The notes below the pieces were generated by a model. That model was given only the letters and a program-made list of their open reading frames with translations. It searched no databases and had not been told where the DNA came from. A stretch of 64,000 nt of DNA. It comes from Ascaris suum. Its lineage: Eukaryota > Nematoda > Chromadorea > Rhabditida > Ascarididae. The stretch is taken from the NCBI GenBank assembly GCA_013433145.1, contig CM024188.1, positions 3,877,001 through 3,941,000 on the forward strand, given 5' to 3'. Position 1 is the stretch's first letter. Each line of letters starts with the position of its first letter. Position numbers and translations under genes: made by a program. Below are positions 12,301-26,316 of the stretch, piece by piece.

Positions 12301-14962
12301 CTGTTATTTCACTTTTGTTTTACCGGCTGTCCACAATATAGAAATCTGATAGGCTTATGTGAGATCTCAGTATACGTAAGCGGCCAACAGTTCGTGAGTG
12401 AAGTTGTCAGATTGCACATCGAGTTACCTGCTAGCTACGTTGTGCTTGTTTGAACATGTTGCATGCTTATGCAACGTCAAGTTGGATGAAAGCCTAGAGG
12501 AGAGCCTACTCTGAGATGATCTCATGTTGAAGATATGCCTAAAACCCCCTGAGGCTGTCTGATGGCGCATCATGCGCTCGTGTGATTGCCGTCTGAGTGC
12601 TTTTACGAGATCAACCTCCGAAGGAGTAAAACGCTCGATAGGAAGCTGTCAGCAATAAGCCACAAGTATGCCCCGCTAGGCGCGTTTCATTCCAGTTCTT
12701 CGCAATTCATCCCATATTTAGCCACATCTTAGGCATCGATAAAAATCACGTCACATATTAAGGCTCCTCGCTCCATTCTTTAGTTGTTTCTATGAAATCT
12801 GAGGCGGATAATCGTTGAGGTAATCAAAGTTGTAATTTTATAAAATACTTCGCGAAAGCCGAACTTTAATTTATCGATGTTTGCCATTGATCACTAAGTA
12901 TCCTCTGATGAACGCTCTTGAAATATTTCCCCATCTTGTCGATTTTTTGCAAATGTTGAGTCCTATTGCATGACTCAAATATTGCATTATATGCTTACAA
13001 AAATGATCAGAAAGTGGGATGAAGTCATTAACATATTTTAATGTAAAGTCTTTTTTCTCACTGATACCGTGACAGGTTTAAAAGAGCTCATCAAATGAAT
13101 ACTTCAGTGAGTTAAATAGAAAATATTGCGGGCGGAGTTGGAAACAACGTTTTGTTCAACTCTCAACTGCTTCTAGATTTTTTTTTCTTTTGCACAGAAT
13201 GCATGAACGAATTTCTCATTTTATGGCACTCTGCAAAATTTCTGTTATATGCGAATGAATGAAAGAGTCTGCATGCATAATCTATGAAGCGAGATTCGAA
13301 ATTTAGAAAGAAAAACAGACGAGTGCAAGATTGATAGCAGATTCATGGGAATTACATTTATTCATTCAATTCCATTGAATTTTTAAATTTTGCTCAGATA
13401 TTTGTTTGGCAAAGCAAACATACCGTCGTTCCATTTTCGGGTATATTCCCCCCTAAATTCTTTGATAATAAAATTGAAATGAACGAAGTCAATTCTTTAT
13501 CGTAATAGCGGGAATCCACCACTTAACTGGGAAAAATACCTTGAATATATACAGCTGGTCGAAAGCAATTCAGAAGATTTTACTCACACTGTAAAATCAC
13601 ATTCGAAGAGAATTTCTGGGTTCGTCTATGTGATCGCTACGATAGCGAAGCCTGCGCTCCATTATGTAATTTAACATCACTCTTTTTATATATTTCAGTA
13701 CGCTGTTGTTAGCGATATCATGCACGACTGCAAAGAATGTGTATTCTATGATGCTTCGCTCACAGTACTTGTTTGCGCTCTGCATTATATTGCATTTTTT
13801 TCCCGCGTCAGTTATGCATCTGATCCATCGAAATACTGGTGCCCATGTAGAATTGGCCTCCACTGCAGTTCTAAGTCCATTCTAGAAATTCTTCTTTATT
13901 TAGAAAAGAGACTGCCGTCCGTATGAGGTCCATAAGAAATGTTATTCCCGGGACGTGCGATTCCCCACAATCACCACATATATGGAGGTTTCATCCATGA
14001 AAACTCTTTAGAGACACCCGCTGTCTAGATATCACCTACACGTCTACTCTGCTAGCAAACTGATGGAATATTGCAAGCAAACTCAGTGTCGGCTACAGAT
14101 GGTGAAGCACATTCAAAGCTCATGAGAATCACGTCGTTTAGAGTACGAGGACGAACCTTGGTGTGAAAGTTTAGCAGCCGCTGGGCGCGTTTCTACGGGA
14201 GGACTTATTCAAGCGCAGCACTTGGGAACCTGACGCACGTTGGGTTCGCGCTAAATTGAATTCTCAACGAGCTCTTTGAGTTCCCATAACCATCCATTCC
14301 TCGCGTCGGCACGTCTTTTCTGTTCGTTGCGTCGATTTCGCACCATTTAGCAGCAACCTGAATCTCTTTTAAGGATTCGTTGCATCTGAGTGTCGTTTGT
14401 TGTTCACCTTTGTTAGAATGCTCATTCCATTGAAAGGTTTTCTGCTAAGCATTCATTCTGCAAGATCTGAAAACATAGAATTTTGCATCATGTGAATGTC
14501 TATAAGCTAGAACTTTCTCTGAGCACCTCTAACCATGGGTAATAAAACAGTAGTGCGTGGAAACTTATGAAAGACCAGCATCATCAATTTTTTTGGTCAG
14601 AGGGTACCCCTTCGAAGAAGTACGATGTTGTGAGAGAATATCAAAATTTTAAACTTATTGGCACTGCCTTTGCGCCGAAGGAATTTGCGGTACCGCGCAG
14701 TTGAATGCGTAATATCTGTAGTTGTGCTATCTCGGTGTTGCTGTATGCTTCACAAATCATGAGAGCGGTACGCGTTTTGACTATAAGACCGCTTCCATAA
14801 TCTTTTGACAATACAAGACCAGCCTCCAACCCCTTCCTCAAGACTTATCAAGTGACTGGTATCCCCGCTTGTTGAAATCCTTATCTTCACTCTCCTCTCA
14901 TATGTGATGTGAATCGGAAAGAGGATTTAAAACAGGTTGACGCACATTTGTGAGTCTATAAT
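9334..14962. other. Intergenic stretch before the Srx-like gene
   Basis: It holds AATAAA at about 9594, the 94-codon minus frame at 10954-11235 and a hairpin-rich piece at 12530-12690. A GC-richer part near 14160-14400 has no recognised feature. The promoter of the Srx-like gene must lie here, but no TATA or operator is evident. Confidence 0.5.
10954..11235 (-). CDS. Hypothetical small acidic protein or last exon (94 aa)
   Basis: An ATG at 11235 opens a 94-codon frame ending in TGA at 10954. The product is acidic, with six cysteines and an acidic end (SSEQKFEEMDTDENF). There is no signal peptide and no TM segment. Codon use resembles the true exons, which is rare among open frames here. I see no acceptor of good quality upstream and no polyadenylation signal downstream. 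Not recognised; it may be a chance frame. Confidence 0.2.
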   Translation of the reverse strand, partial: SHNNGTQQEESILNRKLFLRAIILEDCGTCEVNSCEEKMKATACDVLTKDINNYFSTAKDWCNPLLSIRYHCAFIDDISSEQKFEEMDTDENF

Positions 14963-14985
14963 GAGCATTTGCAGTGGTTATTATA
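14963..14985 (+). promoter_or_regulatory. Probable SL trans-splice acceptor of the Srx-like gene
   Basis: The sequence CATTTGCAG ends at 14974, 11 bases before the ATG at 14986, and an in-frame TGA lies just upstream. No 5' exon is needed by the frame. In nematodes an acceptor this close to the start codon usually receives a spliced leader. It could instead be an ordinary acceptor of a non-coding first exon. Confidence 0.5.
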
Positions 14986-17900
14986 ATGGCACAAATATCA
15001 GTTATCGTCAATTTTGAAAGCGTTCAAATGGCAAAAGGTGACGATCCCAGGTAAGGGGCTTTGGTGAGATTGATCCACATATGATTTAAATTCTTTCTTA
15101 CTGCTCAAGTGCAGTGAATACACTGAAAAGAATGTTGAAAGCTGTTCGGAGGAGCTGGTGCGATAGCGCTTTTACACTGTTCCGGCTAGGCGAACGGGCT
15201 TCATACATTCCTAATAAATGCTAAAAACTCTGTAATAACATATTTTCAGTTAAACCAGAAGCATGTCCCGCTAGATTTTCGTTATTCCAATCCTGCTGGA
15301 ACCAACCAGCATTGGAAAATGCGGTCGCTATAAAATTCCACTGGATCTACTTCGAAACTCATGTGACTTTTTGTGCAGAATGAAGGCTCTAGAACCGCAC
15401 GACAAATTCACGGATCAATTTGAAAGCTGGCACAGGAGCCATCACATGGCTGGATTGCTTTGCAGACTCGAAACTACCCGGCAAACATGCAGATATGAGC
15501 GCATGTACACAAAAACACATAAACACAGGACTTCTCCAAAAATGAGGGACGCGCGCTTGAAGTGCAAGATTCCCAAAGTGTGCAAAAACAATTTTTTTTT
15601 TTGCTTCCGGAATCTCGTAACAAGTGTAATCGAAAAATGTTACTTAATGTTCAACAAGTGTAGTCGAAAATAGTCGAAAATAATCGAAAAAAAATGTTGA
15701 GATACAACGTTGCTTAATGGAATTAATCGTTCACAACAGTTTATCCCAAATTCTGTCTGAAAATCATTATCTAAGCAGTCATCTCAACAATAGAAAATTT
15801 ACGAGCTTCCCTCTCCTAATGCATGTGCAAAAATTACTCTTCATTGCAGGTCATGGGAACAGAAAAGAGATGACCTCATCGCGGTAAGCATCTGGTTGGT
15901 GATGCTCAGCTATGCTTTGATTTCTAATATTCTAATTCTCGTCGGAATCGCTAGGAGCTTGGCAATGCGTTCGGCAACAAGGTATTCCTGCACTGATTAT
16001 AACGTGAATTGGCAACAACTTTCACAGTGTTGAACAATGTAGCTTTTTCGAATGATTCACGTACTGGCTCGAAATCGTGCTAACGGTGTGCTGGTTCCAA
16101 GAAATTATGCTTCGCGATGTGAACTTGTGACATCTGAAGTAATTCCGGAAATACCCCAAAGTTGTCACCTTACTCTCCTTTTAAGTTTTTCCACAGAAAG
16201 TCTCTTGCCAATGGCATGGTAATTTCAGCGTCTAAGCTACGGTGAGAGACGTTGTGAATTTGCTATGAGGGTTAATGTCCATAGTACACTTCATTCTGAC
16301 ATCGTCTGATTGTTCACACTTCATCTCATAGAATGGAAGCCTGCTACCAATACACTAGAAACTCGTGAGTACGGCAAGTCAGAGATCGCTTGATCTTTTC
16401 TCTTTTGATACTATATGATAGAGAATTAGTTCGGGAATAAATCCGCCCCTTCCCCCACCCCCCCCCTTTCTCACCCACCCTTGTTCGCATATTCATTCTC
16501 ACGTCCAATCTGAAAAGTGACGTACCAAACGTAGCATAAAAATACTTTAGCGATTCAAACGGACTTATCCTACAGCACTGTTTATAGCCACTTGAGCACC
16601 GTGGAATAGAAGCGACATGTCTGTGCACTTAGATTGCCTCTTGTCACTGAACTGTACTATATGTAGCAGTTGTCTTGAATGCATCAGTAGCCATCGCTCG
16701 ACGCATATCCTCTGGCTCCTGAATCCAACTGCATTCAAAGAATCAGAAGGCTTCGAAGTGCTTTCTCATCGATCAGTAGTAATCTTAATCATTCAGCAAT
16801 ATGATCGGAATGCCCTCAGTGGATAACTCACTTTATTAATCAGTGAATCAAATTTGACAGGAAAGCACTTTGAGGTGCATCCTTGAATCATAGTTTCAGC
16901 CTATTTCCTGAATCATTCTTATCAAAAGTTGTTATCAATCAGCTCTCATATTTCCTCACAAATCGTCGCCACAAATTTTAAATGCTCACACTGAACAGAA
17001 CCAGTATGTTCCTCTCAAGAACCTATAAAACATGCCCGGGAACTAATAACGTCATGGATAAATTCAGCGATTAGAGGCTGTAGTTATATATGATATAGAG
17101 GGTATAATTGTGTCGCGGATAGAAAAGTGGAAGGCAGTGGCTTATGTACGTATTAGCTTTAGCTTGAATCGATCTTGTAGTATTGAATGCCCTAAGTCCT
17201 CACCCAAACAGTGATTTTTGTCATACGTTGTTATCATGCATGGGGGAATCTTATCATCCCAACCTAGTTGAGAGACCGTCAAAGTCAGTTCTTCGCCCAC
17301 ATCATTGACTCGGGCACTGCAGGCCAAGAAGTGGGAGGGGGGAGCAAAGTACCACCAGTAGCATATACACGATTTTCTTAGCAGATTTAGCAACAACAGA
17401 TTTCTGTTGTAAGTTATGCTGAAGGCAAATTTGGCTGAACGTTTTTCTGAGCTAGCAGAGGTCAACTCTTGTACTCTCACTTGGTCAAACTGCGCTGCTT
17501 ATTTCGCAGTCGTACTTTTGAATAGATTTTCCAAGAAAACATCATATCCGATAAGAAAATCAGCTGTATCCTTTTTATGTCATCAACCCAGATTATTCGA
17601 AACTAGGAGTAGAGTGTTAATTAATTACAATATTTCCTGTCCAACTCAAGTTCAAAAGTAGTCTCCAGCCTTCCCATCCTTTTGCAGAGCAAGCAATTTC
17701 GTACTAAAAATTCTGTTCTCACTGCTACAGTTGGCCTAACAACTCGCTTGCTTTAAGTATGATGGGCTAAGAAAAATTCAATTATGGTAATCTTCTCAAT
17801 GAAATCAATTTTCTTTCTCATCGGATATTCAACAACTTCGGTAGTGAACGTTTGCCCTCTCAGTCTGTTTAATGTACTTTCGTTTATTCATTCCTCATAA

Positions 17901-20900
17901 GTTCGTCATCGAACACGAGCCCGCTTACCACAAGGCGAATGAAAGAAACGCTCTATCAACGATTTTAAAAAGAGGTACGGACTCCGATTTCATACTGCAA
18001 CTTGCGAGGACCCTCATCCACCCTTTGTCAGGAAAGAGACAATGTTCTGTCGCTGTAGCTTTGCACTGCATGAATCGCGCAGCTTTGAAAATGATGTGTT
18101 GAAGCAGAATCCAAAATTAGGGATCTGCAGACAGAGACACTCTTGCACTTTGTATGCACTCTCGAAAACTTTGATGGGAGCGGAGGGGGGAGGGAGGGGA
18201 GGGGAGGAGGAGGCAGGCTGAAGGTGCGCACAATATGTGCGTTCGCCTGATCGAGGAAATGCTATGCGACTTTCTACTAGCATGGCCCCAATATTTTTTT
18301 AAAGGTTGCACCTCTCAATGTTTTGGTTATATTGTTTTCTCAAATGCCAGTATCCCTGGTGTTCGTTTGTAGCACACTGTTATGACGTGTTTTCGTTGAG
18401 GATAATTTTCGGTAACTGGTGTTGCTATTGGACCAACGTCCTTTGATCAGAGAGAGGAACTAACGATATCAGAGCCCACTTACATTTGGGTTTTCAGTCT
18501 TTTTCATTCATTACAATACCAGATAGCCCTCCCAAATTGCTTGGCACATGCAAACATGGCGAATATTTGATTGTTCGCCCATTCCCTTCTCGTCCGTCAT
18601 ATTTTGCTCTTCCTCTATCCAGCCTATGGTATTTTCAATGATTTTCATTTTCAGTAAATTTTCGGACAGTGTCAGATTTTTGGCATTTCAGACAGGAAAA
18701 GTTTCAACGTTTCAACATATGAATGCCGCGATGTGCTGTAAATTTCTACCTTCTAGTGTGAGGTTTACAAACATTCAATGATCTAATCACATAAAACAAC
18801 ATCGTGCAAATCAAATTACGGGACGCTTCAAAGGTATCCAATAGACACACGTTCATACATACATCCATAAGCACATCGCAAAATATTAGCTAGAATAACT
18901 CTTCAGAAATTTGCTTCAGTTACTGGTTCATTATATCGCTAGCTGTATGCGATATTGTTATGACCGTGATCAGCTTGGTGCACCTGGTGCCTGCAACAGC
19001 GTTCCACAGTGCCTTCCTCGAGTTTCATTCAACGCGTAATGTCCTCATGATATTTTTCTACGATCTCTTCTGGTATACCGCTGTGCTTCAACTTGGCCTT
19101 ATGGCGTGCAATAGGTAAGCGCCAAAATGTACAAACTCATGTTGAAAATGTGTTTCCTTCGAATACGATCGATTATTCTCGTTATCGAGCAGTGAACGGC
19201 AGTGCACAAAGAAAGTGCATGGGAATTTTGAGACAATTGCATGAATGAGTGTCAAGAAGAAATTACGCAGGAATTACGAAACGGGTGTGAAGGACATGAA
19301 ACGTTTGGCAACAATCTGATCACACTTTAATGTTTTCTTTTGAAAACGATTTTGGCTTATATAAGAAGACCTATCGAGTTGCACAAAACAAACGGAAATT
19401 TTTTTAAACGTAAAGGCAACAATTTTAAGCTTGTTTTGTGATGTCTATGCATATATTTCGGCGGGAAATCACGACATACTCGGATGATGCGTTATTTGTT
19501 GATATGACTTGGTATCTAAAACGAAATGTTGCAACTTTTTAAAGAAATTGAAATATACATGAGCATCAGAGGAATTACTAAACAGTATTTGAAAGGAACC
19601 TCACTGGTATATTGACCGGTTTTCTGAATGAACCCCGACTGAGTGATGTTTGCGGTGTATTGAGCATAAATTTTTTGAACAATGGAATACTGAGCATATT
19701 TTGAGCAGAGAAAGGAACATTGACTGATTTCCTGAAAATCAGCTGGTATAGGCGAATAACGTTTATTGGTAGCAGTGAAATAGGCGAATGAATTTTGCAC
19801 TGAATACGAAAAATTCCTTCAAAAAGATATAAGTGCTTCTAGTGCTCAAGATATTTGCGAGAGGGGTTGGGAGAGGGGTGGGCGAGGGCAGACGAGAGGA
19901 AGAGGAGAGGAAGAGACGATGAATGGATTTCGTTGATTACAATCAAAAGCGTGCTGCATTATTCTTCATAACCGTTTTTATGCTGTGGAATTTTACTTCG
20001 CTCAGCTTTGCGAAATGTGAACACTCAGTATCGTATTTTTCACTCGACGAAAATATTTATGGCTCACTAAACTTCAAGGTCGTATGAAGCAACAATCTTG
20101 AATCACTTTCACTAGTAGCCTCATTCTTCATATTTACATGGAAATGAATCTCAGTATTTACACAAAATCCTCGATTGTTTACAATGATGCGAATAATCAG
20201 ATTTCACTCGAGATTTTTTTTGTTCTCGAGGTCATTCGAGAAAAGAAATGCAAGGTGATTCGAGATTGAAGCATCAGCTTCAAGGTTCAACATTCTGACT
20301 GACAACCTCTAATAAATTTTTTCAGATTTGTTAGCATTGTTTACCCTATGGAATATAAATGGCTTTTTTCTCGGAAGAAATCGCTACTAATTATTTTGTT
20401 CGGCTATGTTCTTGGATTTACCGTTTCGTTGCCGACCTTGTTTCCGTGCTGTCATACGCTTTGGAACTCAGATTATTACATTACCGTATACGATCCCATG
20501 GATACCTGGTAAGAACCGATTAAGATTCATTTCTAACGAAGAGCCTCATTAGCATTACAAACTCAGGTGAATGTATAATCGGAGGGACCCATATTTTTTC
20601 CCACATTTTTTAGAAGAATACGTTGAGCGGTTGTGAAGTTCATAACGTTTTTATTGAATAAAGACCTGAAGCATTCCTATGTTAGGATTTTCTACTTTCG
20701 TGCTATTCCTACATTCGCTGCGCAATGCCGCATAAAACACGGTTGCAGTATGGTCGAAATTTTTCGCGTCAAAAACTCTATCATCCTTTGCTGACAATAT
20801 GGAACGATTCTGACGGCATCTGCCCTTGAATTCCATTGTGCTGTATAATGGCAGTCAACAGAACATAAATCTTCTCGTTGAGGTGGATATGCTGCCTAAA

Positions 20901-23900
20901 GTTTCGTGCTAAAATGATTTCCTTTCTTCGAAGAACATGGTATCGACCTCAGCGATTCACTGCGTATTTGGTAATTCTTCAACTTCCATGTGACAAAATG
21001 GAATGCATTCAAAACAGGTTTCTCGAAAGAAGGAGTCATGTACTGGCAAGAGGCTGGAATGTAATCACTCAATATCTTATGTCACGTCTATTTTGGGGAG
21101 GAGGGGGGGAGGGGTCGATAATTGGAGTCGTGGAAGCAGTTGCACCCTTTTCTCACGCGGTATCGTCTCACCATGAGCAATATCGCGCACATTGATCTTG
21201 AGAGTTTATCCTAAGAGGTCGTCCTTCTGCACGAATGTGAAAAAGAACTATCTCTTTTGCCCTAAATTTCGGCTGAATCTGACGATTAGAGGTTCTTAAT
21301 CACAGTTCAATTTTTTCGACATAATCTGGCATAGTTTTCGACACAGAATAGTTCTTTTGCTGTAACATACGCAGCATTGCAGCGAACTCTGTGACAAACA
21401 GACTTGTACATTCATACACTTTCACGCTTTCTCTAAAATATCCCTGCCACGGGCAACCTCATGCACCAACTCACCTAATCTTTTTCAGGTTCTACTAGGC
21501 AGCAAGCAGAGAATGACGGGAGAACGTAGATATATTGTGAAGAGAACAAATGGTACACTGAATTGAAAAAAAAAAACAGGATATATTGCTAAATCTTTTT
21601 GCTGCAGTGAAATGAGAGTGCGACGTTGGGGATCTTATGATCGATAAGATTCATAGCAGTTCCCAATTTTTTAACGAAGCAATGAGGTCGGGAATTGTAC
21701 AGACTAGGACTCATGGACGAGGATTTGCAGTAAATATTGAAGACATGTAAACATATTCGCATGGCGAGTTAAACATTTCAAAGCCGAAGGCTGGTCGAAG
21801 TGGTTAGGAAGCAGTAGTAAATGACCGTATGTAATCGCTAGCCAGACCAGTGCAATATAATGCAAGGTGTGATCAGCTTGAGGTGGGATGTTCTCAAAAG
21901 GCGTCGATATATCGAGCTACAATTTTAGCAGAATTTGAAGAATTTTGACCTTAATCATGCAAATTTAGTCAACACTTTAAGGATAAATTTAAAACGAACT
22001 TTCTTTTCATCAAATGCGAGTAAACATGCAGGAGCGAGACGAGTTGGTGCCTCATAATTCGCCACCAGAGATACGGTGATGCTACGGCCATTTGCTCTCG
22101 CTTGCACTTGCAAGTGCAGGTGTAGGATGCAGACGCGTTATTTTTGAAAAGCAAACAATGAATATGATGGTATGATTTAGTACATTTGAAAGCCACTTGA
22201 ACTGGTTTTTAAATTGATTTAGTACAAATGCACATCATTCAGTACAACTGAACGCTTTATTTTCTGGATTCATTCTTTGAGATGTGTCATGCTTCCTTGA
22301 GAAAAATAACAAATTATGCGATAGTGATATTTTCTTTTAGGTATAAATACGTAGACATGAGTGTCAACAGTCTTTCGTTGGTGATGATGATTATTTCATA
22401 TGCAGTCATCATTTACAAAGTAAGAGAGAGTGGTCAAGCAATGGCGAAGTATCAACTTACCATAAGGACAAGGGTGAGTTTAAAAGACGTTTAAAATGCT
22501 AACAGTCCCGGTAAAATGCCTCATTTTCTTGAACCGATGAGGCAGATTTCATTCGTTTTCATATTCTGAGAGAATTCCTACATTTCAGAGATGCGTATCC
22601 GATTAAAGCAACCATGAATTTGAGAAATATCATGTTATGGTTAAGACAGTTTTAGCCAAATTTTAGTCCTCTGTACGACTAGCGCAAATAAATCACGCGC
22701 TTTTTGGAAGAAAAATTAATGTTCTTTGCGATGGGATAAAAAATTCTTCTAGCCGACTAAACATTGACTTATCAATAGATAATGATGTTGGCGCAAGGCA
22801 ATAGAGTCCAAATTTTCATTAAAGGAAACCTTTTGAATGCTTGGTTCTGAAGCCGACACTTCCTGGATGCAAAAACAAAGTCTCGAGAGCCAGCGTCCAT
22901 AGTAGAAGATGGAGAATAAATGATGGAGGGATAGTCCGTCTTCTCAGTGGGGTATATGTCCTCAAAAGCAAAATCGGTTGTAGCGATTGCTTCCTATTAA
23001 AGGAATAGTCGTCGTCTTCTTCTGTTTGTAATTCCTAAGATGTTGAATATAAAACATAGTTTTACTAAATCAGATGTCCAACAATAACTTCTAATCAAAC
23101 GGTTTCACACGTTCACAAATTTGCATAAGTCATCAGACGTGCAACACAGCAACAATTCAACTCCGCTTCATAGACGTTAAAAGGAAATTTCCACAATGAT
23201 TCGGTAAAATTGCTTTCCTTCTCATGCGAAAGCCACTTTTTGCACATTACTGCGAAGACAAGTGAGAGCGGCTAATGATTTAAAAAAACGCTCTTCGTCG
23301 AGCAGCTTTCGATTTTCAAAGGAAAGTTTTGGTGGACGTTGAGATGCGTCACTTAAATATTCAAGCTTTCAAAAATTAAAGGCTTCGATAGCTTTTATGG
23401 TTACGCATGAGCAATATTGTCCCACCGATAATGCCATTTTACCATATCATTCGCTTTTTATTTCGTGCTAGATTTCGCTGAGAATGAAGGAGGGGTTTCC
23501 TCAGTCCTCGAATCTCATCGACAAGTATGCATAAGCAGATAGTGCTGTCCTTTTTGAGTGAAACCTCAACGCAGGACACTCATAAATATTGTAATGTACG
23601 ATTTCAGCTCGGAAAACTGTTTGCAGTTCTTATAGGGAAGTCTTGTGGAGGAATATCGCGCTCGTTACGATTCGGTGCTCGTTTTTAAACTCTTTATAGC
23701 CTTGGCCTTTGGTGCTTCCTGCTTCAAAAACACTTATGCTAATTGAAGTTCCAATCCAACGCACCATCTAACTATCCTTAATTCTGTCAAGGTGACTCCA
23801 GCATTTACATATAATTTTGAGGATGAAATCCCAGTTGCTTTACACCACCTCTCTTACCGTTCTTAGGCGAAACAAGCTCACCCCTCCCCGTTTTCCCACC

Positions 23901-25512
23901 CCCCCCCCCAATCAAAACCCTTTTCCATAACAGAGACTTCTGGTAGCCTCGGACGGCAGATTGTCGCAATGTTCACAGACTCCAGAAGTTCCGCACCTAG
24001 AAGACCCTAAGCCTCCAAATGGTTAGTAGGCTCCGAAATTCAAGGTCTCCGATTCTCGGAAGACTCGAATTCCAGGCTTTCGGCAGTCAGGGACTGTCGT
24101 AGGATTCGAACGATTCCGAGAATCGCAGCAGCGGAGCGCAATTTTTCGAGGTGCAAACACTAGTTTCAATAGGAGACAGATGTCCGCAATATGCATTGGA
24201 CTGTGCGTTTAAAAAGTGACACTGTTGCTCCATGAGATGAAGCGGCGAACCGTAACGGCTACTTTAATGGGTGATTTAAGTGAGTGATGCGAAATGGGGG
24301 CATAAGCAAATGCTTCTAACAAATGGACTCGGTTCAAAATGTTGTGGCATCTTCAACCGTTTGTGAATTGTTACGAAAAAAGTCTACGCTTTTATTCTCC
24401 TTGAGAAACTTTGATTAACAGTAACGAATTCAGACCTCATATGAATCATTTATTGTCACATTTGATGAAAAACAGCAGTAGGTATTTCTCGGTAGCGATG
24501 CACTTTTTGAAACTCAAGTGTTAGAAAAAAATCTTGGCTTTTAACTTTTTTTTTTGTGAATGGCCGATATGATATATCTTCTTAAGTTTTATGCGCCGTA
24601 AGGCTCCTTGAAAATTTAATCAGTTAAAACCGCACAATGAGTTTCCAATCGAACGCTTAAGCGACTCAAGATATACTCTTCGATAGCTGGTTCGTGATAC
24701 TGATTAAAGATATTGCACTTCTGCGGTGGGTGGACGACGGTCCTTGGTGATGCGAGTGCCCTTGACGATAAGTTTGCGGTTTTAGCTATTGTTTCAGCAA
24801 CAAGGCCAGCCAAGCAACGGTGACAGTGACATGTCACGGGGAAACAGTATACGGCCACCTCGTAGTCAGGTCAGCAAGAAGGAAATGCGTCTTTTTATAC
24901 AGGTTTGTAAGACTGGTGGCCCAACTTTGTGTAATAGTAACATTATCGCTATCACTGAAACGCATTGTAGCAAACTTTATGGAACTTTTAATAATGAAAT
25001 AAATCCTGGTTTGTCTTCAGTCTATTCCAGTGAACAGAAACGTTGCTGGACAGTTTCAAGGCAAACTTCGTGTATGGTATCATGTAAAAAGTTTAAAACT
25101 TGAAGTACAGTAAGTAGGGGAAAAGAAATCCGATCACGAATTCACATTAGAATGGTTGCTTACTGAGATATATCAGCAAACGACGCGTGCAAGTTGTCGG
25201 GCTTGAGGCTCCTCTGCTAGAAACAAAAACTCATGTATTTTTCTCCATCGCTCGGTTAAGGAATTAGTGGAATGTGACCCACTTTACGTAACAGTAGTGT
25301 GATTGCAGTTCTTTCTGGTTTCTGTTGTCTTCTTACTAACGTGGACAACATGGCAATGGCTACCGCACATGTCAGAATCGAAATGGGCCTATTTCGTTAT
25401 GACGTCACTATTTTTTATCAACAATTCTGTCAATCCGAGTGTATATTTACTTTACAACACTCAGGTTAACAATCAATCTACTAATAAAAGCGATAGAAAC
25501 GACCAACAGTGA
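14986..25512 (+). CDS. Srx-like nematode chemoreceptor GPCR (7 exons, 338 aa)
   Basis: Seven-transmembrane receptor, probably a plasma-membrane chemoreceptor of sensory neurons. Exons: 14986-15050, 15850-15981, 18920-19114, 20326-20508, 22341-22473, 24798-24902, 25309-25512 (TGA). Intron phases are 2,2,2,2,0,0 and every join keeps the frame; all borders are GT-AG. TM1 is about residues 31-56, TM2 67-94, TM3 107-130, TM4 150-172, TM5 193-219, TM6 267-288 and TM7 296-320. After TM3 it reads MACNRFVSIVYP, so the usual DRY is CNR. TM6 is preceded by KKEMRLFIQ, which I know as typical of the Srx family. TM7 has NPSVY at 313-317. The first exon has no homology support, but it has an in-frame upstream stop, a phase-2 donor that fits exon 2 and a trans-splice-like acceptor just before it. 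ICL3 (residues 237-262) is polar and Ser/Arg-rich. The family is specific to nematodes. Ligand unknown. Srsx or a peptide receptor is the alternative. Confidence 0.85.
16443..16481 (-). repeat. C-rich tract in intron 2 of the Srx-like gene
   Basis: Several runs of C, the longest nine, separated by T, A or TTT. The minus strand fits a quadruplex. Confidence 0.85.
18178..18216 (+). repeat. G-rich polypurine tract in intron 2 of the Srx-like gene
   Basis: The runs GGGGGG, GGG, GGGG and GGGG with single A loops form a strong quadruplex pattern. Confidence 0.85.
19858..19917 (+). repeat. G-rich tract in intron 3 of the Srx-like gene
   Basis: Five G runs of three or four within 30 bases, then a purine-only GAGA part. 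Confidence 0.85.
23878..23909 (-). repeat. C-rich tract in intron 5 of the Srx-like gene
   Basis: CCCC, CCCC, CCC and a run of about ten C fit a quadruplex on the minus strand. Confidence 0.85.
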
Positions 25513-26316
25513 GGAATGAGGCGTTGAAATATGCGTCTGTAATTAGCATCAGTTTGCAGTAAGTGATGCTTTAACTAAACTGATGCTAAACGACATAAAA
25601 AAATTCGACAGCGAAATCGCTGCGTGTGCCGAACGATGTTGCTCTCGATATTTCACATTAGTGCATGAAATGAGACGATTGATGAGTGAACGTTTAATTT
25701 GAATAGAGATCGGAATTCACCTCAACCCATCTTTCTATTACAAATCGTTGCAATTACTACGGGCCAACTTGTTTGCTTCGTAGACCCCGTTTTGTACGAG
25801 AGACCCCGTTTGCAAATCAGGGGTCTGTGAATTCATACGAGAAAAAAAAAGCGGCGCAATAAGGAGAAAACAACCCGCTTTGTCATCTAACATAGCGGAT
25901 TTTGCAACCGTCGTTGCTTCGAAAGATGCTACATACAATATCGTTTGCACTTATCAAATCTAAGAGATGTATGAGAAATCATTGCGTGGGAAATAGAGAC
26001 ATGCAAATTCAATGATCATGAGTCTCACTGACATCGTTTTAGTTAGCTCCACATCAATCATAGACGATCTACGGCTACGTTAGATACTGAGGAGCAATTT
26101 TGACTAATGAAATCAATACATAGCAATATCTGCTAATGTCTTCATTGATAAGAATTGGGCCTGAAACTTATTAGAGTTTTTCGTCACTGAAGTAGGTTCC
26201 TAAAGACTTAATTATGCTCTGTTCTTGCAAGTTTTTGCTACGAATTTAGAATACGATAGTGAACATTCTATGGCTCTTTTTGTGACTCGATCTGCGCATA
26301 TGTCGCGCACATTCAA

